A DNA stretch of 35,639 bases from the NCBI GenBank assembly GCA_049999805.1, contig JBNGIO010004533.1, positions 1-35,639 on the forward strand, in the 5' to 3' direction. Both the position numbers and the translations under genes were made by a program. This document shows, in pieces, positions 19,901-28,690 of the stretch (position 1 is the stretch's first letter; the number at the start of each line of letters is the position of its first letter). A model generated the notes under the pieces. It ran no database searches. It had not been told where the DNA came from and saw only the letters and a program-made list of their open reading frames with translations. Source of the stretch: Folioceros fuciformis. Lineage: Eukaryota; Anthocerotophyta; Anthocerotopsida; Anthocerotales.

Positions 19901-20735
19901 CTGTGCCAGCGTTGGAGCAGTCCAAAAGGGGAAGCAGCTCCATTCTCAGATTCGGCGTCAAGGGTTAGAAGCCGATCTCCTTGTGGGTAACTGCCTGGTG
20001 GACATGTATGCCAAGTGCGGGAGCTTAGAAGACGCATGCAGGGTGTTCGAAGCCCTGCACGCAAAGGACGTTGTTACATGGACTGCCATGATCTCCGGAT
20101 ACGCGCAGCACGGCTTCGGGAAAGAAGCAGTCCAGTGCTTTGAGGAAATGCGGGCGGCGGGCATCCGGCCAGATGAGGTGACATTTGTGTCTCTTTTGTC
20201 TGCATGCAGCCATGGCGGCCTGGTCGAACAAGGGGCCGAGTACTTTGAATGCATGGCCAGAGACTTCAACATCACGCCAGAGATAGAGCACTACATCAGC
20301 ATGGTGGATCTTCTGGGACGCGCAGGCCGCTTCGCAGAGGTGGAGGCTGTGCTGTCGAAGATGCCCATGCAGCCGGATCTGGCGACGTGGCTGTGCCTGC
20401 TCGCAGCTTGTAGGAAGCACGGCAACCTGACGTTCGCCGATGAGGCCTTTCGGTGTGCCGTGAGCCTCCGGCCAACGCATCCGGCTGCGTATTTAGTGAT
20501 GTCGCACATTTACGCCGATGCCGGACTGTTGGAGCGTGCAAATGAGGTACTGGCATTGAGGCAGCAGAAAGGCGCCCAGAACCAGCCCGGGCGCAGCTGG
20601 ATCGAGCAGGACTCCGAGCTACACACGTTCGTGGTAGGCGACCACCTGCTTCCACGGCTTAAGCCGATACGCGATATGCTAGTGGAGCTGAGCTGGAAGG
20701 TAAGGTGTGCAGAACAAATCTGCCAACCAAGCTAA
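16932..20735 (+). CDS. Giant PLS-class PPR protein, E+ type, no DYW domain (1267 aa)
   Basis: Single-exon gene from ATG 16932. Residues 1-40 are rich in Ser, Arg and Ala (MSSLAARSAVKSCRS), a plausible organelle transit peptide. From about residue 60 an L-S-P-L lead-in enters an array of S plus eight complete P-L-S triplets of exactly 102 residues, then P2, L2, S2, E1, E2. The PG box (PGRSWIE, FVVGD) lies near residue 1218 and the protein ends about 35 residues later, without DYW. In nearly all P and S motifs of the array, position 5 is Asn and the last residue Asp. Under the published PPR code that pair favours U, with Asn/Asn at one S and two P motifs favouring C, and Thr/Asp in P2 favouring G. 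The predicted target is thus a long pyrimidine-rich tract. At about 30 helical repeats it is far longer than typical PLS proteins. Confidence 0.94.
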   Translation: MSSLAARSAVKSCRSYPGCGSHRQHSVACFDTCLAGPPSGRLTGSSELSETVKVLERGPESTPSLLSRVLRRCIAQKDIGLGRRVHAVCRAGGHESDAFVANDIIRMYASHGMLQEANDVFTKFATPDAFVWFSIIQAHAQLGQPRRAIQLYREMQQDSGVQLNNYIYGAVLKACACIADLVSGRQVHADVLGNTVEPNIYVGSCLVDMYTKCGSLEDARRVFDSLTKKDVVSWNGMIAGYAQKGLGREALSLYGAMQKEATTPANHVTFASLLKACASVGALHEGKGIHSDIRVRGLEADVFLGGCLVDMYVKCGCLDDACRVFDAMPTRDVVTWNAMLAVYARRDLSQKCISLYASMQEEGITQPDPVTFLCLLKACVSCGDLHQGKQLHSQILQRGLESDLALGNSIVDMYAKCGSLMDACRVFEMLPTKDLVTWNAMITGYCSNGLGHEALSVYTRMQQEGVMSADKITFSCLLKACGSIRNLNEGKKLHSRIRHSGLQGDVVISNCLMDMYAKCGNLVDARKIFDGLPTKDVVSWNTMISGYGEHGLGQEALGLFASMQEEGMTPADRVTFISLLKACGSMGALDAGKALHLKIQENELEGDQVIGNCLVDMYAKCGSLEDASKVFHSLPKKDLVSWNALLSGFVQQGLGVECLSVYERMQQECIARGDHITLVSVLKACAISGDLHQGMQLHSQIQLQGIEGDVIIGNCLVDMYSKCGSVDRARKVFERLPTKNIVTWNAMIGGYAQHGLGQEALALYARLQQEGKHSANHVTFVCLLKACANSVSLSEGKELHSQIRERNLEGDVVIGNCLVDMYAKCSSLEEARKMFEKVSRKDVVTWNSMLAAYAQNGLGQESLALYSRMQKEGVTIADQVTFVCLLKACSRTGSLLKGKDLHSQIKERGLEGDAVLGNSLVDMYARCGSLEDARSVFDSLPSKDLVTWNVMITGYAQHEEGEEALTLYSKMQQEGITAADSITFACLLKSCASVGAVQKGKQLHSQIRRQGLEADLLVGNCLVDMYAKCGSLEDACRVFEALHAKDVVTWTAMISGYAQHGFGKEAVQCFEEMRAAGIRPDEVTFVSLLSACSHGGLVEQGAEYFECMARDFNITPEIEHYISMVDLLGRAGRFAEVEAVLSKMPMQPDLATWLCLLAACRKHGNLTFADEAFRCAVSLRPTHPAAYLVMSHIYADAGLLERANEVLALRQQKGAQNQPGRSWIEQDSELHTFVVGDHLLPRLKPIRDMLVELSWKVRCAEQICQPS
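17529..20069 (+). repeat. In-phase 306-bp coding tandem array (P-L-S triplets)
   Basis: Within the 1267-aa PPR gene, the interval from the S motif at 17529 to the end of the S motif at 20069 is 2541 bp. This equals exactly eight 306-bp periods plus one 93-bp S motif. Markers such as the GTGGACATGTATGC-like phrase recur near 17550, 17856, 18162, 18468, 18777, 19082, 19388, 19695 and 20002. Units are diverged in sequence but carry no net length change. Confidence 0.88.
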
Positions 20736-20927
20736 GCGTTGGCACAGGATCAGAGCTGAGATCCGACGAGCCACAGCATGCATGTTGCTTTTCGAATTAC
20801 GTGTGTGTTTCTCCTTTGTCGAGAAACGCAGCAGGTTGGCCTCGGAAAACTACCCAACTGTTTGACGAAGTCCAATCCTTGACACTCGAGTCACGCGACA
20901 ACTGCAAGGCTGGCAGCCTTTAATGCA

Positions 20928-21512
20928 TTGCTATTATTCGAGATAAGGAGAAGCTGGCCAAAGATTTCTGGCATCTCCTTATCCCCTAGAAGCTGCTCTG
21001 TCAGGAAGCTGTCGTGCACCCTTGCGTATCTTATTACTATACTCGGCTGCAAGTGGCAGGAGGAGGTAGCCAGGGAAAGTGCACAAGAAGGTGCCACAGC
21101 AATCCTGCTCTTTGGGGCTGCAAGACATGACGTTATGTACTTTCGTCCGCATGCACAGCGTGCAGTCTGCGAAAAGCCGGTGAAAACATTAATGTACCTG
21201 TGGAGTACACAAAGTATGTGTACATATGTAGGTGAGTGGCATGTCAACAAGTCTTCCAACGACGAGACTGCAGCCCTGGCGAGGGCTTCCAAGATGGTAG
21301 CACGTACGTACAAGAGGAAGTTGGAGTTCCAAGGCGATCCTGCGACCGGAACTCCATTGCCACGCGCGGTAAGCACAGAAAACTGGAAGCAAGATCTTGC
21401 GTACTGCACAGTTAAGACCTGGCATTACTTCCAACTAGGCACTATGGCACCGTCTTCCTCCTCCTCGAAAACCACTTCTCAACGAGAGCTGCAATCGCTC
21501 CTTCAGAGCTGA
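20928..21512 (+). other. Unassigned open reading frame, 194 aa
   Basis: Open from 20928 to 21512 on the plus strand, with phrases such as ILLFGAARHDVMYF and TLMYLWSTQ. I recognise no family. A long frame also exists on the opposite strand (21409-20891), so openness alone is weak evidence. It could be a transposon remnant, a lineage-specific gene or chance. There is no signal peptide or clear membrane segment. Confidence 0.15.
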
Positions 21513-22608
21513 ATGAGGCGGACGCAACTGTAGTACGGACAAACCTTGATGAAACTGAGAATATGGTTCCAAGACTGTGTGGTACGCGCACAGCACAGCA
21601 CAGGAGCAGGAGCGTGTGGAAGCCACACTCCCTCCAGAATCCAGACAGCTGTAGCAAGGCAATAGTGGAAGCAGTGATCCAATGCGCCTCCAGGATGGTG
21701 ATGCGCAACGCAAGGACGAGGGAAGACGACATCCATGTCGTTCCCGAGCGGGATGAGACGGCCGTACGCTTAGCGTGTGGTTTTGGCCAAGGAGTGGCTG
21801 AGAGAAACGTCGGGCCGAGTGGAGCCGCGATTCCGAAGGAAGGTGCTGGAGGGTTCCAGGATGGTCTGGGCCCGGGCCTTGGCCGAAACGCAGGCGACGC
21901 TGCGGACGTGCGGCTCGAGGGCAGGTTGTACCAGAGGAAATCGGGTAGGTGAGGTGGCGGCAGTGGGGCACGTTCTGCCACAGCCCGAACGCGGCGCCAT
22001 GTGAGGTGTTCCATTGTTTTTGCGATATTGCTCAGATAAGACCAAAATATCGTGCCCTAAACTTCTCTATCGTTAGAGTTTTCGAAGTTGCAGGCCCTGA
22101 ATAAGCGACGGCGTGCGGTTTTGCCTCAAGGGGCCGTGCCCCAGAGTGTAGAAACACAGGAAATTAAGCCTGCATTTAGCATTAGCTGCCACTTGCAGCC
22201 ACGGGTCCTGGCGCACTATGGGCGCGCAGATGCGCAGATTGCGCCTCCTGGAGATGGCACCTGTTAGTGCGGGTCTTTCTTGGGCCATTTCTTATACCCG
22301 TGCCAGGCTCTGCTGCCTCCCACGCTCACCGCAAGTGCAGATCGCAGCTTGCAGCTTGCATTGCGCTGAGTGTTTGCTGGCTTCTGCCTGCTTCAGACCA
22401 GCTCGAGCAGTACGAGGCGGACAAGGCTGCTGTGACGTCTTGTATCTTCTTCGCCGAATCTGTTCTCTGTCATCAGGCAATCGGTCTTGCGTTGCAGTCT
22501 CTTTTGTCTCGCCTTCAACTTCCACTCTGTCCTTCCAGTGGCCTGGACAAGTACTGGAAGTAGAGCACGAAATCTACGCAACCACTCAGCAATCCGGCCC
22601 AGTGAAAG

Positions 22609-22650
22609 AGGGAGGAGGAGGAGGAGGAGGAGGAGGAAGAAGAAGAGGGG
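22609..22650 (+). repeat. (GGA)n / purine-rich microsatellite in peroxidase leader
   Basis: About ten GGA units followed by GAAGAAGAAG, entirely purine on the plus strand, ending about 140 bp before the peroxidase ATG. It probably lies in the promoter or 5' untranslated region. Confidence 0.85.
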
Positions 22651-22791
22651 AGGCCGCAGAAGCGGAGCCGCCGATCTCCAGCTACGTGAATCGTGCTGGT
22701 CCAGGCTGCCATCTTGGACAGCGGATCGTTGGAACAGCCGTTGCCCGTAACTAGGACGCAGCCTGAAGGACCCGCATTGTCTTTGTCCACG

Positions 22792-24035
22792 ATGGCGAGC
22801 CCCAAGACGGTGACGCTTCTTCTGCTGGGGTTGCTTGCAGCGCTGCTAGCCACCGAGGTGAATGCGCAGCTGTCGGCTACTTTCTACAGTAAGAGTTGCC
22901 CGAACGCGGCGGCTATCATCAAGCAGGCTGTGTTGGACCAGTTCAATCAGGACCAGTTCGAGGTGCCGTCGGTGCTCCGCCTCTGCTTCCACGACGCCTT
23001 CGCCGGAAATGTGAGTCCACCTTCTTTCGCACCGCGACGCGCGGTCCTAGCCGCATAGATATGGGAAAGGAGGGATCTCGATTTACTGACGACGGCGATG
23101 GTGCCCCTGGTGCAGGGAATCGACGGAGGCATCCTCATCACGGGCTCCAAGTCGGAGCAGGTGGCGGAAGGCAATACGGATCTGGCGGTCAACGGCTTCG
23201 ACGCCATAGCCAATGTGAAGGCGGCGGTGGAGGCCAAGTGCAAGGGTGTGGTCTCGTGCTCCGACATTCTGGCGCAGGCCTGCCGGGACGTCGTGGTGCT
23301 GGCGGGTGGGCCGACCTGGGATGTCAGGTACGGGCGCAGGGACACCAGGGTAGCGCTGGCCAGCAACGTGCACCTTCCGGGCGGGGACACGAGCCTGGAC
23401 GAGATCATCGCGGACTTCGAGAAGCTCGGGCTAACAGTCCATGACGTGGTGACGCTGTCCGGTGAGCAATTCCATTCCGGGCTGCAATGGCTTTTTCTAA
23501 ACTGTCTTCGCCTTCCTACTCCAGTTTGAATTACCATCACTTGGAGAGGACGGAACTTCGCGACCAACGTGCGGAACGTGGGAGGAGTCTGAATCGTTTC
23601 GCTCTTGTTGTTCTGGCTGCAGGCGCGCACACGGTCGGATTCGCGCACTGTCACTCCTTGGTGAAAAGGCTGTACAACTTCAACAGCACGGTGCAGACGG
23701 ACCCGGCGCTGGACCCTTCGCTGGCCCAGCAGCTCAAGGACACCTGCCCCAAGAAGAACTTCGACCCGGACGTTGTGGTGCCTCTGGACCCCAACAGCGT
23801 CTTCAGGTTCGACAGGATCTATTTCAAGAACCTGCGGACAGGGCAGGGGGTGCTGGCGTCGGACCAGATTCTGGCCAGCGACAGACGCACGAGAGGCCTT
23901 GTCAAGAGGTTTTCCAAGAACACCAAGACCTTCTTCGCCGCCTTCGCAGACGCTATGGTGCGCATGAGCGAGGCCAACGTGCTGACCGGCACGCAGGGAG
24001 AAGTGCGCTTGGTCTGCTCCAAAATCAACAAGTGA
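22792..24035 (+). CDS. Class III (secretory) peroxidase, 3 exons, 325 aa, lacking one conserved disulfide
   Basis: Exons 22792-23010, 23116-23461 and 23623-24035, GT-AG, phases 0 and 1, total 978 bp. Residues 1-25 are a signal peptide ending EVNA, before mature QLSATFYSKSC. Distal catalytic Arg63 and His67 sit in RLCFHD and proximal haem ligand His191 in GAHTVGFAHC, so the active site is complete. Six of the eight family cysteines are present (in YSKSC, KCKGVVSC, AHC, DTC, LVC). The pair that normally closes the short loop after the distal His (FHDC and GCD, Cys44-Cys49 in horseradish numbering) is replaced by Ala69 and Ile75. The enzyme oxidises phenolics or generates radicals with H2O2 in the wall or apoplast. 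ATG 22792 was chosen because it begins the signal peptide; the frame is open further upstream. Overall it resembles the Arabidopsis Prx16/45 type. Confidence 0.95.
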
Positions 24036-24221
24036 AGACCAGGACTTCATTCCACAGTCGAAAGTTCTTCAAGCGTATGGTTGTAGGGTACGTGATTCAC
24101 CTTACCATTATTTGAGCTTGCTCCAACATCTGGAGGCAGCGACGGAATAAGGTGGCATGCTGCACAGTTAACCCGTTGCCAGGTGCGGTGGGATGGGAAC
24201 CTTGGTGCTTGTCCATGCCCT

Positions 24222-24244
24222 GTAGGCCCAACTATTGGGCCTAC
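24222..24244. repeat. Perfect 10-bp inverted repeat with 3-nt loop
   Basis: GTAGGCCCAA at 24222-24231 and TTGGGCCTAC at 24235-24244 are exact reverse complements around CTA. It lies between the convergent 3' ends of the peroxidase and a PPR gene. The arms also contain GGCCCA/TGGGCC, the core of plant site II (TCP-type) elements. Confidence 0.8.
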
Positions 24245-24335
24245 TCTTTGTATTTTCTTTTTGAGTCTTTGTAAATCAATCAAGTATTCCACCACAACCC
24301 CTAGCCTGCTCGACCGAAAATGTGGCTATGTTGTA

Positions 24336-26321
24336 TTATAATGTATCCAGCTTCAAGCTTAAGACTTTTATGAAGGCATGCAACTGCTGGTGTTGTGGAT
24401 GGCGGCAGTCACCCACTACGAAAGTATGCATCTTCTGTTCGTACACTATCCAGCTCTCACCAGGCTTCTTCCAGGCACCTTGAAATTGCCTAAGACTGTG
24501 AACCTCAGCAGCCTTGCCCAGTAGGCCAGCATCTGCGTACATGTGAGACATGAGTACGTAGGACAGTGAGTGTTTCGGATGCAGACGCACTGCTTGGTTG
24601 AAGGCTTCTTCACCCAGAGCTACGTTGCCATGCTTTCGGCAAGCTCCCATAACGCACAGCCATGTGGATAAGGCAGGTTGCACAGGCATGTTTGACATGA
24701 GCTCTTGCAGCCTGGAGAAGCGTCCAGCACGGCCCAACAGGTCGATCATAGTGCCGTAGTGTTCCGTGTTTGGGGTGATGTTGTAGTCCCTGCTCATGGA
24801 TTCCAAGTACTTCTCGCCTTGCTCCACCAGGCCGGCATGGCTGCAAGCGGAGAGGAGTGAAAGGAAAGTGACTTCGTCTGGCCTGGTTCCAGCCATCTGT
24901 AGATGCTGGAAACACTGCACCGCTTCCTCGCCGTAGCCGTGCTGCGCGTAGGCAGAGATCATGGCGCTCCATGTCACCACATCTTTTTTCGGCAAGCTCT
25001 GAAAAACCCGGCATGCGTCCTCCAAGCTCCCACATTTGGCGTACATGTCAACCAGGCTGTTACCGACAAGCAAGGCAGCATCCAGACCTAGGGCTTGAGT
25101 CTGGGAGTGCAGTTGCCTCCCCTGGTGCAGGGCTCCCATGCTGGCGCAGGCCTTTAACAGGCATGCGAACGCGACATGGTCGGCTAGGCTAATGCCCTCC
25201 TGCAGCATGCTTGCATAGAGATTGAGGGACTCCATGCCGAACCCGTGCTGAGCATATCCTGAGATCATGGCAGTCCAGGCCACCACATCTTTCTCAGGCA
25301 GATTGTCGAACACCCGGCGGGCATCCTCCAGGGAGCCACATTTGGCGTACATGTCCACCAGGCAGCTTCCAATCACCATATCAGCTTCCAATCTCCGGTC
25401 CTTTATCAGAGCATGGAGCTCCATGCCATGCTGCAAAGCTCCGACACTGGCGCAAGCTTTCACAAGGCAGGCAAGAGTGACATGGTCAGGGACCGACAGC
25501 CCCTCCTGCTGCATGCTCGCATAAAGGGACAGGGATTCCTGACCACGCCCATGCTGCAGGTACCCTCCTATCATGGCAGTCCAGGACACAACATCCTTGG
25601 TGGGCATCTGGTCAAACACTCTGCGGGCATCCTCCAGGCTGCCACATTTGGAGTACATGTCCACTAGACAGTTGCCCACAAACACATTGGGCTCCAAGCC
25701 AGAGCCCAAAACATCAGCATGGACTTCCTCACCAGATGCCAAATCTGCTGCAGCTGCACATGCTTTCAGAACGGCCACAAACACATGGTTGTCGGCCTTT
25801 GCACCGGACTGTCGCATTCTTCGGTACAGTGTCACGGCCTGTGCAGGCTGCCCAAGTTCAACATGGGCCAAAATGATGGACACCCACATGAAGGAGTCTG
25901 GTGTAGCCAGCCTGGTGAACACCTGCATTGCCTCATGCAGCCTCCTCTGAGAAGCGTACATGCGGATGACGTGGTTGGCCAAAAAGGCGTTGGACTCATA
26001 TCCACTTTTCACTGTCAGAGCATGAACTCGCTTCCCAGAATTCAAATCCCTTTGCCGAGCGCACCTGCTCAAAGCAGCATAAAAGAGAGATGAGGGAATG
26101 TAAAGTCCTTGATCGATCGCCTGACTCACCTGCTCCTCCTCACTCTTGATCCAGAACTGCCCAGTGTTCTCCCTTTCCCACTCCCGTCCCCTGTCCCTTT
26201 CCCTTTCCCTTTCCACTTGTTTCACCTCCTTAGCGCTGTCCAACCAGGCAGCACCTTGAGCAGGAATCGTCCTCAACTGTCTGTCCTCACAAATTCTGCT
26301 CCAGGTTGCTATCTGCTTCAT
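24336..26321 (-). CDS. PLS-class PPR protein, E+ type, no DYW domain (661 aa)
   Basis: Single-exon gene. The first ATG in frame is at 26321. The N-terminal 80 residues are unusual: after a short basic start comes a strongly charged Arg/Glu run (VERERERDRGREWERE) coded by a CCCTTT-type pyrimidine repeat, which does not look like a normal transit peptide. From about residue 85 it follows the family: L, then S with IRMYASQRR, P, and repeating L-S-P with VDMYAKCGSLEDA, four S motifs in all. P2-L2-S2, E1, E2 and the PG box (PGESWIV, FVVGD) end the protein 25 residues after the box. There is no DYW domain. It lies tail to tail with the peroxidase and 620 bp downstream of the METTL18-type gene on the same strand. 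It is related to the other three PPR genes here and is the shortest. Confidence 0.92.
   Translation of the reverse strand: MKQIATWSRICEDRQLRTIPAQGAAWLDSAKEVKQVERERERDRGREWERENTGQFWIKSEEEQVSQAIDQGLYIPSSLFYAALSRCARQRDLNSGKRVHALTVKSGYESNAFLANHVIRMYASQRRLHEAMQVFTRLATPDSFMWVSIILAHVELGQPAQAVTLYRRMRQSGAKADNHVFVAVLKACAAAADLASGEEVHADVLGSGLEPNVFVGNCLVDMYSKCGSLEDARRVFDQMPTKDVVSWTAMIGGYLQHGRGQESLSLYASMQQEGLSVPDHVTLACLVKACASVGALQHGMELHALIKDRRLEADMVIGSCLVDMYAKCGSLEDARRVFDNLPEKDVVAWTAMISGYAQHGFGMESLNLYASMLQEGISLADHVAFACLLKACASMGALHQGRQLHSQTQALGLDAALLVGNSLVDMYAKCGSLEDACRVFQSLPKKDVVTWSAMISAYAQHGYGEEAVQCFQHLQMAGTRPDEVTFLSLLSACSHAGLVEQGEKYLESMSRDYNITPNTEHYGTMIDLLGRAGRFSRLQELMSNMPVQPALSTWLCVMGACRKHGNVALGEEAFNQAVRLHPKHSLSYVLMSHMYADAGLLGKAAEVHSLRQFQGAWKKPGESWIVYEQKMHTFVVGDCRHPQHQQLHAFIKVLSLKLDTL
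26195..26214. repeat. (CCCTTT)3 hexanucleotide repeat within PPR N-terminal coding region
   Basis: Three CCCTTT units plus CC, flanked by related CCCTTT and CCCGTCCC phrases. On the coding (minus) strand it yields the Arg-Glu alternation of the PPR N-terminus. Confidence 0.8.
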
Positions 26322-26941
26322 TCCCACCGCCGTGAAGCAGTGTCCTGCTGCTATGGTTTTCTAGTTGGTGCTCAACTTCCCGACATACAATTCTCCCTGC
26401 TACTAGCCCTACAAATGCTGGTGCCATGAATCCGCGTTGACCTCCAAGGGAGCAGCGACGAAATGGTACACCCAGCAATCCACATCAACTGCCACGCTTT
26501 TAGCCCATCGAGGGCGATTTGTGAACGCAATGAGTGGACGCCAAATTGCTACTTCCTCCGCCTCTCAAGGCGTAACATGCCACGACTCTCGTTCCATGCG
26601 GTCGTAGACGTCCTGCAGCACATCGCCGTTCAATAGAATTTGCTGTAAACTCTAAGTTCGACGCATATGCATGACCTGGAGCGGACGTTCTGGAATTTTG
26701 CGCGAAAAAAAGGAATTGAAGGGACCGTGTGTACGTCTGTAGCCAGAGACGGGGGTTCCTTCACGGCACGCTGTGATTTGTACGAGGGTTCTACCTGGCG
26801 ATCAGCTGCAACGAGTCCGACAAGCCCCAACGAGTCATGCAAGAGTGGAAGTAACCGCCAAAACCCTTCTTTCTCATTGCACTATTCTGAGGTCCGTGTT
26901 TTGATGACTCCTTTCAGCTGCGGCATGGAACCTTAACCTCT
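26322..26941. other. Intergenic between METTL18-type gene and PPR gene
   Basis: 620 bases holding the 3' flank of the methyltransferase gene and the promoter/leader of the PPR gene, both on the minus strand. No repeat or RNA gene seen. Confidence 0.55.
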
Positions 26942-28690
26942 TCATCTGAAGAAGAATTTCCATATCTCTCGCACATTCGAGCTGCCATCAGCAAACTCTG
27001 CCACGAGATGAGCCCCCATGATACCTGGACACATCGACCGCAGACATCAGGATACCCGAAGCAATTGCTTCAATCGGTGAATCTCAAAGTTTTGTCACGA
27101 TACAAACCTTCTTCTTCCACGACGCTCTTAAACTGTCTGCTGCCACCCCCAACACCGAAATAATGCTTCTTGGCAGCCATGTACACCACACCATAAGAAG
27201 GCCTGAGACACTGCATAAAAGAACGAGGGAACCACCAAAGAGTCAATGGTTAAGCTCAGGTAAAGCTTGCCACAAACCTGAAAGACAGGGAAGCAACAAC
27301 ACAAGCACCAACCTTCTTTATCAAAGCGTACAGTTTGGGTAGAGAGGAAAGGGAGTAAACAGTTTCTGACATCAAGATGATGTCGTACCCGCCTTCACCC
27401 TCGCTGGTATCAACTGCCTTGTCGCAAGCTCTGCTGCCAGAGCGACTTCTCAACCGAGACCTGACTCTTTCAGTGGGAGGCTGAGTGGAGGCAATATCAT
27501 CACCGCTAGTACTCCTATTGAGCAGCAGTTCTCCATCACCAAAGGAAAATTTAAATTCTGCACTGTTGCCATCGTCAGTGAACTCGGATGCTTGGCTCGG
27601 GTGGACAACAGACAGCAGATGGTGAACATCACTCCAATCACCAGCAAAGAACCGCACTTCAGGGGTGAGCTCCTTCAGCTCCTTGGACCTTGACGACAGG
27701 TGAGCATCACTCAGCCGTGGAGTCTTCGCCGGGGAGTTCTCCAAGGTGTTCACATAGACATTCGGGATCGTGAGGGACTTCAAAACGGCCGCATTGAAGT
27801 CTTGAAAATGAACAGCTGACGCCCCCTAAGGGAAGACATCACACCGATAAGGAGACGTGAGGCAGGACGGTCCAAAGCAGTAGCAAGCCAACCTGTCAAG
27901 GCCAACAACAGGACCTGACACAACTAACCTTCACACAGGCAAGAATTCCAGGAAGCCCGTGCCCGCATCCCAGCTGATAACAAGTACGGCACATGGAATG
28001 TGTCAGAACCACATGAACGGTAACAAGAATCCCAACACAGCAGTTACAAAGAAGCAAACCTCTAGCACCCGCTTCCCCCGAAAAGTGAGCCTCCCATCCT
28101 GAATTTCTCGACGAAGAGTTTCAATCAAGTCAATGGTGCACTCCCAGAGCTTGAACCCTCCTATTAAAACCAACACGACGCATGCTCCAGTCACTCCCAC
28201 CGGTGGCAGGCGGGAACTTGGGAATCGCAAGGGAAGAAGACAGTTCAGAATTTTACCCTCATACTTCCCAGGCACAAGGTCAGTATTGGACACACCAAGA
28301 GCAGCAGCTGCACTAACTCTGCCCTGCGATGTTGCAACACCTCACACACATCAGACATATGGTGACATACAATGGCCTACAAGCTCCAACTTCACCCGCG
28401 TCGTACTAACTACCTTGAGAAGAGTGAGCCCCCGCTCTAGAGCAACCGGTTCTGTCACGTATGTCTTGGGCGTCACTTCCTGCACATCACCCAGTCCATC
28501 AGGGCATGGCAAGAAACACCATCCCGTACAGAATCAAAGCTGAAAGGTAGAGTACCTCGTCCTGGAACACCTCAACAGCGGGAGGAGGAGGGGCCACAGG
28601 CGCAGAAGGAGCCCGGTTGATGAGCTCCTTTTCCGGATCCTGAACCACACAGTGCGTGGTGAGGCACGCAAGGAAAGAGGGAGCCTTCAT
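26942..28690 (-). CDS. METTL18: METTL18-type protein-histidine N-methyltransferase (8 exons, 370 aa)
   Basis: Exons on the minus strand: 28690-28556, 28479-28414, 28323-28257, 28160-28060, 27973-27929, 27825-27313, 27210-27108, 27024-26942; all GT-AG and phase-consistent. SDLVPGKYEGG-like NTDLVPGKYEGG leads into FKLWE, then KRVLELGCGHGLPG (SAM-binding motif I, residues about 118-132), VHFQDFN (motif II), FFAGDW, YDIILMSETVYS, and AAKKHYFGVGGGSRQF near the C-terminus. These are the signatures of the METTL18/Hpm1 family, which methylates a histidine of ribosomal protein uL3 using S-adenosylmethionine. The enzyme should be cytosolic or nuclear. The start at 28690 (MKAPSFLA) matches the usual plant N-terminus; an in-frame ATG at 28861 would add 57 Ser/Pro-rich residues. 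A low-complexity Ser/Arg insertion lies between FFAGDW and YDIILM. Confidence 0.93.

Larger units (their letters stand above)
20736..22791. other. Intergenic region, no gene recognised
   Basis: About 2.06 kb between the large PPR gene and the peroxidase, both on the plus strand. Several overlapping open frames exist on both strands. The longest plus-strand one (20928-21512) and a minus-strand one (22014-21442) have no motif I recognise. The last 200 bp are the likely promoter and leader of the peroxidase, including a GGA-rich tract. Confidence 0.5.

Noticed and set aside
21442-22014. 190-aa minus-strand frame
   Set aside because: No recognised domain, overlapped by other long frames in the same GC-rich stretch; composition looks like chance openness.
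22896-23444. Gly/Arg-rich plus-strand frame over the peroxidase
   Set aside because: Out-of-frame shadow of a GC-rich coding region; the peroxidase frame explains the sequence.
22947-24050. 367-aa minus-strand frame over the peroxidase
   Set aside because: Antisense shadow of the peroxidase exons and introns, with no recognisable domain.
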